A stretch of 43,507 nt of DNA from Microcaldota archaeon (GTDB taxonomy: Archaea > Micrarchaeota > Micrarchaeia > Norongarragalinales > Norongarragalinaceae). Of this stretch, positions 25,465 through 33,069 are shown one piece after another. The DNA is taken from the NCBI GenBank assembly GCA_013360305.1, contig JABWCK010000003.1:1-43507 (forward strand). The letters are read 5' to 3'. The notes beneath the pieces are model-generated. The model was not told where the DNA came from. It saw only the letters and a list, made by a program, of their open reading frames with translations, and did no database searches. The position numbers were made by a program, and so were the translations under genes. Positions within the stretch are counted from its first letter, which is position 1. Each line of letters begins with the position of its first letter.

Positions 25465-28400
25465 ACCACTACAGTTACTTCAGTCGGCCCCCAAAAGAAC
25501 GGGACTTGCTGGCCAGACAATACATCTATTGAAACGCTTTCGCTCAATTGAACATCAATTGGGTTGCTGAAACTACCCGGCAAACCAGAACCGCTCGCAT
25601 TAACTAAATTAAGCAATGAAAGCAACCTCAACAAAGCATCATCCACCGCGTTCGAAGAAGTATTTAGTTGGTCTACTCCGACGTAACTAGAACCCGCGGA
25701 CTGTAATCCGTCACCAACAGTCAAGTCAACCGAACCGTCTGGAACGCCATCAAAATCAGAATCGTAAAAGACAGTAGCATTTCTCGCCTTGCATTCTGAG
25801 AAAATAGACGAATATCCTACTACCGCCTTGACTCGCAAACCATAAATCACACGATTATCTTGAGAACACAAATTGCTTACCGAAGTAGAATTAGACCCCA
25901 ACTTAACAGTTAACACGTTGTTTTCATCATTCGCTACAAAACTAGCCGGGAACTCCACCAAGAACGGGTCTCCTAGTTTAGAGTAAACCGCGCCGTAATC
26001 ACCTAAATAAAACACGTTGTTGTCACCCAACGAATTAGAAATAGTTACGTTTGAAGTCCATAAGTCTGCAGAGTAAGAAGTTACTTTGACGGATTCAACG
26101 CTTAATTGAGGCGGAACGAAGAAAGATCCCTGACAAGATGGAAACTTGTTGGTTTCTTGAGTTAATAGTATTTCATTAAACTCGTAATCTGGATTAACTG
26201 GATCAAAAGAAACTTCAATATACGAGTCAGGATACAAACTAGTAACCACGTCACCAGTAGCAATGACTGTTTGAGAAGCAGTGCTTTGCTGAATAATTTT
26301 TTCAGCAATGTTCTGGAAAGCGAATTGAAGCTCGGTGGCGTTATTGCTTAAATAGACGCTTCCATTACCGCAGCTAGCTATAGCATTTAAAGTAGAGTTA
26401 GCTAAACCACAAGTAGTTATTGGACCAAAACCTACAGAGTAAACAGTACCGTTTTGTTCATTGTGAACACGGCATGAACTATAATTCGCGTTAAGCATCG
26501 GAATGTTTTGAGTTAGTGAACAAGAATCGTCATCACTACAAGTCAAACCACTAGTAGAATTACCAGAATACAAGTAAGCAGGGAACGTTTGAGTCCATGA
26601 CGCGCCGTTCCATTCAACTACCCCGCCTCGAGAATTTCCTAAAGCAAAACCAAGCGTAGAATTAATTATCCTAATAGTATTCAACGCATAGCTTCCGGAG
26701 TAAACTTGACTCCAAGTAGAACCAGTCCAACGATAAATTCTGCCATCATCAGTTGTAACGAATGCTAAAGTAGAGTTAAAAATGTGGACATCGGTTACAG
26801 TCATGCTTCCCAAGTCTTGGTGAAGCGTCCATGTTGTTCCAGTCCAGCGATAAATTTGTCCACTGCCACCAACAGCAAAACCTAAACTCGAATTGAAAAC
26901 ATCCACCGAATAAAAATTAGTGTTTCCCACATCTTGATATAAGGACCAAGTGTTTCCGTTCCAACGATAAATTTCTCCACTGCTTCCAACAGCAAAAGCA
27001 AGAGTCGAATTATACACTTTAACTCCACGCAAGTTTGAATTTCCTACATCTGTTTGTTCGCTCCAAGTAGTTCCAAACCACCTAACAATTTTACCCGAAG
27101 CGCCTACAGCAAATCCTAGCGTAACATTATACAAGTCAACATCATACAAGTCTTGGCTGCCTAAGTCTTGGGACTCGCTCCAAGAAACGCCATTCCAACT
27201 AAATATTTTATAAGAAGCGCCAACCGCATAAGCAACGCTTGAATTCAAAGCATCAACTCCATAAATAGAATTGCTAGTAGTTGAAGTCGCCGCGCTCCAG
27301 AACGCGTTGTAGTGCACAAACGCTCCAGACTCTCCGCCTTGAATAGTAAATGAAGAATTACTGGCTAAAGCGTTTGAATCAAAACAATAATCAGTACTTC
27401 GATAGTTAGGCACTCCGTCAGTCATCATTACCACGAACCTATTCCTACCTTCAGAGGGCCATTGTGCTAAAATGTTGTAAGCATCATTGATAGCGCAAGA
27501 AATACACGTGCCACCGCCAGTCGAATAAGCATCAACAGCCGCCTTTAATGAAGTAGCATCAGTGCTTAAGTTTACTGCACTGGTTGAAGTGCTGAATGAA
27601 ACTAAACCAATCCTGTTGCCAGGTGTTGCTAAAATAGTGTCAATGAAGTCTTTGTCTACACATTTAGCCACGCTTATTCTTGAAGTAGTTCCCAAGTTAA
27701 TGTTTGAAGAAGAACAATTAGTTACAGTAGTACCAGTAGTTCCATCTTGGTTTACTCTCCAAGCCATAGAACCAGAAACATCTGTTACTAGAATAATATC
27801 TGCATTACCAATGTCGCCACCAGTAATGTTTGCTTCCAAACCTAGTCTCAAAGGAATAGTCTTCAAGCTCAAGTCATCAAAAGAAAAAACGTTAGTGAAA
27901 TTACTGGAATCAACGAAGATTACTCTATCAGAAGAAGTGCTGCCCGAGTCATTTAAAATAGTATAATTACCAACAGTCAAGAAAGTAGTATAATTATTCT
28001 TCAAGTGAAGACTCGCCGAAATATTCGTCACAGTACCAGGAACATAAAGAGAGGAATACTCGTTAACTAACCCATCAACGCCAGTAAAGTAAAAGCGAGT
28101 CGTGTTTTCATTTCCAGGATTGAAGGAATTAGTATCGTAAGTGACTCTGACAAAACCACCGCCAATAAACTGGTTTTTCACATTGCTTCCAGTAAAGTTT
28201 AATTTAAACAAGTTGCTGGAACCCAAGTTTAAAGCACTCAAACAACTTGCATCCGAAACCGTCCACGAATCAACTGACGCGTTGCCTGCAGTCTTGTTGA
28301 ATAAACCGCAATCATAATTATTAACGAACAAAGTAAAGTTGTCGCCTGCATTAAACTCTAAATAAATGTTTGACACATTAGCATCAGCAGGAATATCCGT

Positions 28401-28982
28401 CAAATAAAAGGACAAATTACCCTGTCCGATAAAACCACCCATGAAATAAAAACTCTTTTCTTGTTTTCCGCCTATTTTTTTCAAAGAAGCCCTAGAAACA
28501 CACCCCGTAGCAGGAAGCCCTTTAGCAACGCCAGAAACAAGCCTACGGCTTAAAGCTAATGCATCGTTAGTTCCAGGCTCGCTAGTGTTAAAAACAACAT
28601 CAGTAGAATAATACAAAGCATAATGCAAGCTGGGATTCATTACTTTGCCAAAAAAGTATTGGGATAAGTTTCTAGCAATAGACAAATTCCCCGAGTCACC
28701 AGACGCCCAAAAACCACCAATTAATTCCATCATGGTTTTGTTCACGTCAGTAGAATCCAAAACGCCTTGATTGAACAAGTCTTTAACATACGGGTCAGTT
28801 AACAAGTCCGAAACCTTTGTTTCTGCAAGCAAGTTTACAGACTCCACTGCCGTAGAATGCAAGTTTTCATTATAAACCGCAGGATTAAGCAAATTGTTTG
28901 AAGCTAAATACAAAGCAGGCAAAGCGATTAACACTAGCAATAACGCAAACAAAGCGTCTAAACTGAAAACTAAACCCTTCAC
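25455..28982 (-). CDS. Giant prepilin-like surface protein: VWA domain split by a beta-propeller
   Basis: A 1175-residue exported protein. The N-terminus MKGLVFSLDALFALLLVLIALPAL is prepilin-like. Residues about 160-390 form beta-rich domains. A von Willebrand A domain starts near 395 with the MIDAS motif DVSGS (Asp401, Ser403, Ser405) and continues to MMTDGVPN near 520. Then comes an insert (572-800) of six repeats of about 39 residues, each with a glycosylation site, FAVGxSGxIxRW and a Gly-x-x-Trp; this looks like a beta-propeller. The VWA fold resumes at TVYSVGFG (about 847) and ends NIAEKIIQQ (about 890-898). A C-terminal domain with DSDFDGVPDG follows, possibly calcium binding. Probably a metal-dependent pilus-tip adhesin. 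It holds the place of a 126-residue protein in locus 1. Confidence 0.88.
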   Translation of the reverse strand: MKGLVFSLDALFALLLVLIALPALYLASNNLLNPAVYNENLHSTAVESVNLLAETKVSDLLTDPYVKDLFNQGVLDSTDVNKTMMELIGGFWASGDSGNLSIARNLSQYFFGKVMNPSLHYALYYSTDVVFNTSEPGTNDALALSRRLVSGVAKGLPATGCVSRASLKKIGGKQEKSFYFMGGFIGQGNLSFYLTDIPADANVSNIYLEFNAGDNFTLFVNNYDCGLFNKTAGNASVDSWTVSDASCLSALNLGSSNLFKLNFTGSNVKNQFIGGGFVRVTYDTNSFNPGNENTTRFYFTGVDGLVNEYSSLYVPGTVTNISASLHLKNNYTTFLTVGNYTILNDSGSTSSDRVIFVDSSNFTNVFSFDDLSLKTIPLRLGLEANITGGDIGNADIILVTDVSGSMAWRVNQDGTTGTTVTNCSSSNINLGTTSRISVAKCVDKDFIDTILATPGNRIGLVSFSTSTSAVNLSTDATSLKAAVDAYSTGGGTCISCAINDAYNILAQWPSEGRNRFVVMMTDGVPNYRSTDYCFDSNALASNSSFTIQGGESGAFVHYNAFWSAATSTTSNSIYGVDALNSSVAYAVGASYKIFSWNGVSWSESQDLGSQDLYDVDLYNVTLGFAVGASGKIVRWFGTTWSEQTDVGNSNLRGVKVYNSTLAFAVGSSGEIYRWNGNTWSLYQDVGNTNFYSVDVFNSSLGFAVGGSGQIYRWTGTTWTLHQDLGSMTVTDVHIFNSTLAFVTTDDGRIYRWTGSTWSQVYSGSYALNTIRIINSTLGFALGNSRGGVVEWNGASWTQTFPAYLYSGNSTSGLTCSDDDSCSLTQNIPMLNANYSSCRVHNEQNGTVYSVGFGPITTCGLANSTLNAIASCGNGSVYLSNNATELQFAFQNIAEKIIQQSTASQTVIATGDVVTSLYPDSYIEVSFDPVNPDYEFNEILLTQETNKFPSCQGSFFVPPQLSVESVKVTSYSADLWTSNVTISNSLGDNNVFYLGDYGAVYSKLGDPFLVEFPASFVANDENNVLTVKLGSNSTSVSNLCSQDNRVIYGLRVKAVVGYSSIFSECKARNATVFYDSDFDGVPDGSVDLTVGDGLQSAGSSYVGVDQLNTSSNAVDDALLRLLSLLNLVNASGSGLPGSFSNPIDVQLSESVSIDVLSGQQVPFFWGPTEVTVVVWN

Positions 28983-30061
28983 CTTACTGCCACCAACAAC
29001 TGCATTACTGCAAGCCTATTCTTACCTACCCCGATCAAAACAGGGCGTTTTACTAGAAAAACATCTTTTTCAGAAACAACATCTTCTCCGAATGACATTT
29101 CTTTACCTATTAAATTAAAGAATTCTTTAGATGTTTTTCCTTGAGACGTCATAGAGTAATCACTCAAGAAGAAAACAAAACCATTGCGTACACGAGAAAA
29201 ACCTGCAAGAGAATGATTCTCGCTGGAAATAACTGAAACAAAACCAGGCTGAGTAGAATTAACAGCCCATTCTTCACCTGAAAAAGACACTTCATCTCCT
29301 ACACTGGCATTGAATACTAAAAAGCTTTTTTGAGATATTTCGGCATTAAAAGAGTTGATTTTTTCTAAAGCAAAAAAAGCACTAGCCGCGTTTTCAGAGC
29401 CGCCTCCTTCGAAAACAATTACTCCCCCATTGTCAAGGAAAACATTCAACAAAGAAGAATTAATTGATGCATTCAAGTCTTCAAAAACAATAGTCGAGTA
29501 AGAATTAATATTGCTAAACAAGTTAGACAAAACTGTTGATTCATCTCCCGAAAAATACTGGCCTTCGCCGTGACTGCTTCCTTCGCCCGCCGCGTCATAA
29601 AAATCCCAATCTAAACCACTATCCGATAAATCCGTTAACAAGCTCGAATCAGTTCCAGCAAAATAAGCAATTTTTTCAAACAATACTCCTGAACGAATAG
29701 GCGTAGACTCATTTGAAAAAACTAGTTGGTAATCATAATTACCCAACCCAAGCAATTCACGACTCGAATCATAATCCAACAAAGTCAATTCTAAAAACTT
29801 AGCAGGATTAATCGATTTACCGTCACTTAAGCCAATACCGGAAACATCATTCTTACTCCAATCAATCGGAACGCCTTGAGTTCTAATCAACGAGTCAGCT
29901 GCACTAGTAGCGTCAACAACTAAAGCACTCCTTTGCTTGAATGCGCCAATCTTTGCATTAGACTCGTTCCAAGCAACACTAACTAAAGACACCGCCAGCA
30001 AGAAAACAACTACGCTTAACACTGCATCGCCGGAAAAAACTTGCCCGCGGCGCTTACACAT
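28979..30061 (-). CDS. Prepilin-like protein with large exported domain (RRGQxFSxD type), locus 2
   Basis: I set the start at ATG 30061, giving 360 residues beginning MCKRRGQVFSGDAVLSVVVFLLAVSLVSVAW. A longer start at 30085 is open but would overlap the upstream gene by 32 instead of 8 bases. The variant prepilin-like signal is as in the 140-residue locus 1 protein. The exported domain contains a Rossmann-like stretch (STIVFEDLNASINSSLLNVFLDNGGVIVFEGGGSENAASAFFA), reminiscent of ThuA/GATase-like folds, and ends with FVFFLSDYSMTSQGKTSKEFFNLI. The function is unknown. A 4-base overlap couples it with the VWA gene. Confidence 0.75.
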   Translation of the reverse strand: MCKRRGQVFSGDAVLSVVVFLLAVSLVSVAWNESNAKIGAFKQRSALVVDATSAADSLIRTQGVPIDWSKNDVSGIGLSDGKSINPAKFLELTLLDYDSSRELLGLGNYDYQLVFSNESTPIRSGVLFEKIAYFAGTDSSLLTDLSDSGLDWDFYDAAGEGSSHGEGQYFSGDESTVLSNLFSNINSYSTIVFEDLNASINSSLLNVFLDNGGVIVFEGGGSENAASAFFALEKINSFNAEISQKSFLVFNASVGDEVSFSGEEWAVNSTQPGFVSVISSENHSLAGFSRVRNGFVFFLSDYSMTSQGKTSKEFFNLIGKEMSFGEDVVSEKDVFLVKRPVLIGVGKNRLAVMQLLVAVR

Positions 30062-30446
30062 TAAAGAACAAGAACCCGTCAACATTATTCACCAAGTTTT
30101 CTCCTTTTACTAAAATACCACCAAACGCGTCAGACTGAAGAATAGCCTCGCAATGATTATTAAACCACTCAAAACGCACCCTGCTTTCGCCCGGAATTAG
30201 AGTAGCATTATAGGATTGCCCAAGCAACGAATCAGGCAATACAAACAATCCCGAATAACCAGAACCAGCTGAAAAAGCAGAATCGGCCTCAGCACGAACT
30301 AACCGACACAAGCGCTCTCCCTCTAAGCTAACGCGAGAATCAAGCAAGTCTGTTTGCCTCTCGAAGTAAACGAAAGTAAAAGCTACAAACATCAATAACA
30401 AGATTGTTACTATAGCCATTAATTCAATTGAAACTTGCGCTCGCAT
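30054..30446 (-). CDS. Minor pilin with class III signal peptide, locus 2
   Basis: A 130-residue protein starting MRAQVSIELMAIVTILLLMFVAFTFVYF, a standard class III prepilin signal with Glu at +5. The head RLCRLVRAEADSAFSAGSGYSGLFVLPDSL aligns with the locus 1 pilin at 15845, including two Cys (CRLVR; NNHCEAIL). This pair gives some of the clearest evidence that the two loci are paralogous. It lies 29 bases downstream of the next pilin gene. Confidence 0.87.
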   Translation of the reverse strand: MRAQVSIELMAIVTILLLMFVAFTFVYFERQTDLLDSRVSLEGERLCRLVRAEADSAFSAGSGYSGLFVLPDSLLGQSYNATLIPGESRVRFEWFNNHCEAILQSDAFGGILVKGENLVNNVDGFLFFNV

Positions 30447-30475
30447 CGCAAGAAATTACAATAAAAGCATATAAA

Positions 30476-30907
30476 CTAGTTCGCTTGAGTCAAGTTCACG
30501 ACAGTATAATCAGCAAAAGGAACTGCCTTTACTAAAACTCTTTTTACGCCAGGAGTCCTGAATACGTCATCCAAGTCTCCAGTCAAGTTTCCATTAGTAA
30601 CGTAAAAAACATCAGACAAGCCTTCCTTCTTCGACACTCGAACAGACAATTCATTCGCTTGAATAGAAACCGACTCTATATTAGAAGGAACTCTTACTTC
30701 AACCAATAATTGAGCAGGATAACCTTGAGAAAAAACTAAGTCCGCCGACTCGCCAATGTGACGCACTGCTTGCTTAGCGTAACCCAAGTTCAACTCTCCC
30801 TGAACATCAGTGTTGATATTGTTAACAAAAAGCCATACGGGAACTAAAATCAACAAGCTCAAAGCTATAATAGACAAGTATTCTACAGAAGCTTGAGCCT
30901 TTCGCAT
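30476..30907 (-). CDS. Minor pilin with class III signal peptide, first gene of locus 2
   Basis: A 143-residue pilin if started at ATG 30907, giving MRKAQASVEYLSIIALSLLILVPVWLF; an alternative ATG at 30916 adds three residues. The class III signal is canonical. The head has LNLGYAKQAVRHIGESADLVFSQGYPAQLLVEVRVPSNIESV, similar in layout to the divergent pilin of locus 1. It is the first gene of the locus 2 minus-strand run, divergent from the tRNA-splicing endonuclease over about 60 A/T-rich bases. A TATA-like GTTTTAATC about 30 bases upstream suggests a leaderless or very short leader. Confidence 0.85.
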   Translation of the reverse strand: MRKAQASVEYLSIIALSLLILVPVWLFVNNINTDVQGELNLGYAKQAVRHIGESADLVFSQGYPAQLLVEVRVPSNIESVSIQANELSVRVSKKEGLSDVFYVTNGNLTGDLDDVFRTPGVKRVLVKAVPFADYTVVNLTQAN

Positions 30908-30975
30908 ACAAGACATTAAACAACTCTGAGATTAAAACAATTACTCTTAAAATAAACAAAAAACTTGATATTCAA

Positions 30976-32130
30976 ATGGCGTTGAAAATACTAAAAACAA
31001 AGCAAGGATTCCTAGCAGAAGACGATTCAACAGTACAATCACTACTGAAAGGATTTTTCGGCGAGCCATACCAAGGCAAAAAAAACAAACTAGTACTCCA
31101 ACCAGAAGAAGTTCTTTACTTAATGGACGTACGCAACGCAGAATGCACTGAAAACGGAGTAAAAAAAACATTCAACGAAATCGCTTTACCATTCGTAAAA
31201 GAAAAAAAATTCTTAGCCAAATACTTCTGCTATAGAGACTGGCGAGACCGAGGAATAATCGCAGTAAAAATAACTAAAAACGAGAATTACGGACGCAACC
31301 CAATCATAAAATATCCATCTCAAGAAACGCACTACGCCAAAACTAATCAAACCGCGTTATTTTTTCAAGACGACTTAATGTCAATAATCGACTCCGAAGA
31401 AGCCAAAGACTTGTACGAAAACCATTGGTTCGGCCAGTGGGGAACATACAAAGCCAAAAAACACGGCAGCTTCTTGAAACTAGACGCTTTCGAAACAATC
31501 TTCCTAGGAAAGCATTGCTCGCTTAAAACCAATTACTCAATCGACGCAATACAAAAGAAAGCTCGTTCACGCAGGAAAGAATTCAACCAATTATACGACG
31601 TATACGAAGACTTACGCTTAAGGGGATTCGTCGTTAAAACCGGATTCAAATTCGGAACGCATTTTCGCTTATATTTTCCAGGCGCTTCCCCATCAAGAGA
31701 AGGCGACGAATGGATGCACTCCAAACACGTAATCCACGTCTTTCCACGCGAAAGCAGGCTATTAATCTCTGAATGGAGTCGAGCTATTCGCGTCGCCCAC
31801 GGAGTCAAGAAAACATTTATCCTAGCAATTCCTGGAAAAAAACGAGTAGAAAAAACAAGCCTAGACTACTTGTTATACCACCGAGAAAAAGGCTCGCCTG
31901 AAACGCCTTCCACTGGAAAACCCAAGTACGTAATGCTTGCGTTAAGCGAAGAAGAAGAAATAGGCGGAGCAGAACTAGCCGCTGCAATAACCGAAGCAAC
32001 ACACCTAGGCCTAGACTTAGTTATAGCAATATGCGATAGAGAAACCTCAGTAACTTACTACCGAATCAAAAGAATCGACTTGCCAAAAAGTCGTTTTGAA
32101 TATTACGAAATCGAATGGGAACAACCCTGA
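30976..32130 (+). CDS. endA: tRNA-splicing endonuclease, three-unit (epsilon-type) form
   Basis: A 384-residue endonuclease that cuts introns at bulge-helix-bulge sites in pre-tRNA. The central catalytic unit reads YEDLRLRGFVVKTGFKFGTHFRLYF, with Tyr233, and MHSKHVIHVF, with His248; the Lys is 278 or 279 in HGVKKTF. A degenerate N-terminal unit (1-180) precedes it. A C-terminal unit of the structural beta type follows (KYVMLALSEEEEIGGAELAAAITEATHLGLDLVIAICD). The length exceeds one-unit (about 180) and two-unit (about 300) archaeal enzymes and fits the three-unit homodimeric type known from ARMAN-related archaea, which accepts relaxed substrates. The tRNA-Lys here has no intron. A small unknown gene follows 13 bases downstream. 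Confidence 0.92.
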   Translation: MALKILKTKQGFLAEDDSTVQSLLKGFFGEPYQGKKNKLVLQPEEVLYLMDVRNAECTENGVKKTFNEIALPFVKEKKFLAKYFCYRDWRDRGIIAVKITKNENYGRNPIIKYPSQETHYAKTNQTALFFQDDLMSIIDSEEAKDLYENHWFGQWGTYKAKKHGSFLKLDAFETIFLGKHCSLKTNYSIDAIQKKARSRRKEFNQLYDVYEDLRLRGFVVKTGFKFGTHFRLYFPGASPSREGDEWMHSKHVIHVFPRESRLLISEWSRAIRVAHGVKKTFILAIPGKKRVEKTSLDYLLYHREKGSPETPSTGKPKYVMLALSEEEEIGGAELAAAITEATHLGLDLVIAICDRETSVTYYRIKRIDLPKSRFEYYEIEWEQP

Positions 32131-32143
32131 AAAGGTGAAAAAA

Positions 32144-32401
32144 ATGGAATTATTAACTGAAGAACAAGTTTGGAACCAAATACACGAACACTTAGGTGCT
32201 AAATCCCCCGGAATAGATGAATTAAAAAAACACACACTAAAAGGGCTAGTAGGCGACTTACACATGTTCCAAAGAGGCGACAAGTACGCAGCCCAAGTAG
32301 TAACACTAGCAGCAAAAGAAGCACTAAGGAAAAAAAAATCAGAAAAAATAAGAGACTCGTTCGAGAAAGAAAGATACGGCCAGTTTAAAAACAAAAAATA
32401 A
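32144..32401 (+). CDS. Small conserved-looking protein downstream of endA, function unknown
   Basis: An 85-residue hydrophilic protein (MELLTEEQVWNQIHEHLGAKSPGIDELKKHTLKGLVGDLHMF and a basic tail). I chose ATG 32144 because AAAGGTGA lies 5-10 bases upstream; the longer frame from 32096 overlaps the endA end with no RBS. It appears helical and has no membrane segment or cysteine. Position suggests co-transcription with endA. I do not recognise the family. It ends convergently six bases from the Lrp gene. Confidence 0.65.
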   Translation: MELLTEEQVWNQIHEHLGAKSPGIDELKKHTLKGLVGDLHMFQRGDKYAAQVVTLAAKEALRKKKSEKIRDSFEKERYGQFKNKK

Positions 32402-32406
32402 CAACC

Positions 32407-32814
32407 CTAAACCGCGTCTAAAACAATCAAGCTCTCGGTTGAAACGACTCCATCTATTGCTCTAACTTTTTCTACTAATTCATTATACTCGTGTGCAGTA
32501 AAACAATTGCACCTCGCAATCAAGTCATAGTTTCCTGCTACTTCGTAAACGATCCTTATTTGCGGTAGTTTTGATAATTTTTGGGACAGCTGTGAGGTGG
32601 GTTTTTTCGCCTCGCTCTTTATTAAAAGAATTGCTCGAAAAGCCTGAGCAGAAGAATAATCTACCCTCAAGAGAATCTTTCCTCCATCAAGCATTTTCTT
32701 CACTCTATTTCTGACTGTCCCTTCAGAAATTTTCAGCTCCCTCGCTAGCGAAGACTTGGATACGAAAGGATTTTTTTCAAGCAGCGTAAGTAGCCGCAAG
32801 TCAATCTCATCCAT
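32407..32814 (-). CDS. Lrp/AsnC-family transcriptional regulator
   Basis: A 135-residue regulator. The N-terminal helix-turn-helix is MDEIDLRLLTLLEKNPFVSKSSLARELKISEGTVRNRVKKM. The RAM ligand-binding domain follows, ending with YDLIARCNCFTAHEYNELVEKVRAIDGVVSTESLIVL. I start at ATG 32814 (MDEIDL), the usual family start; 32826 would add four residues. A TATA element centred about 28 bases upstream predicts a leaderless mRNA. It is divergent from lysS, and its promoter region holds two inverted repeats, so autoregulation and control of lysS are plausible. Relatives sense amino acids; the ligand here is unknown. Confidence 0.92.
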   Translation of the reverse strand: MDEIDLRLLTLLEKNPFVSKSSLARELKISEGTVRNRVKKMLDGGKILLRVDYSSAQAFRAILLIKSEAKKPTSQLSQKLSKLPQIRIVYEVAGNYDLIARCNCFTAHEYNELVEKVRAIDGVVSTESLIVLDAV

Positions 32815-32829
32815 ACCAAAAAACAATGC

Positions 32830-32901
32830 TTCGAAAGTATATAAACTTATTTCGAATTTCGTAATAAAAACTGCGATTTGTTACGAAAACCAATATATAT
32901 A
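32830..32901. promoter_or_regulatory. Divergent promoter with two inverted repeats (Lrp gene / lysS)
   Basis: TTCGAAA (32830-32836) and TTTCGAA (32850-32856) bracket TATATAAA (32838-32845), which is the TATA for the minus-strand Lrp gene. TTTCGTAA (32857-32864) and TTACGAAA (32881-32888) form a second perfect inverted repeat directly beside ATATATATA (32893-32901), the likely lysS-side TATA. Each TATA box is thus next to a palindrome that could be an Lrp operator. Operator function is inferred. Confidence 0.6.
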
Positions 32902-32947
32902 CAATTAGCCAAAAAAAATAAGAGGCAAACTAAGAGAGGCAATCCCA

Positions 32948-33027
32948 CAAACTTTTTCACAAAAAGTTTGATCAAAAGAAACTTTTCACAAAAGTTTCAC
33001 TAAAAAAAATTGATTCTTCACAGAATC
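32948..33027 (+). repeat. Three tandem perfect hairpins upstream of lysS
   Basis: Stems are 32948-32957/32961-32970 (CAAACTTTTT, 10 bp), 32978-32986/32990-32998 (GAAACTTTT, 9 bp) and 33012-33017/33022-33027 (GATTCT, 6 bp). All three have CAC (or TCAC) in the loop and centres about 30 bases apart. If lysS starts from the upstream TATA they lie in its mRNA leader. A weaker TATA-like TATTTTTAG at 33034-33042 could instead give a nearly leaderless lysS mRNA. Confidence 0.8.
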
Positions 33028-33069
33028 CCAAAGTATTTTTAGATTCCTAGTGCAACTAATTGAGTTAAA

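Noticed and set aside
9447-30907. Pilus loci considered as archaellum (arl/fla) operons
   Set aside because: There is no archaellin set and no arlC/D/E/F/G genes; the F-domain and ATPase arrangement with diverse minor pilins fits non-archaellum type IV pili better.
32948-33027. Hairpins before lysS considered as a T-box-type riboswitch
   Set aside because: T-boxes are not known from archaea, and no specifier loop or T-box sequence is seen; the stems are simple perfect palindromes.
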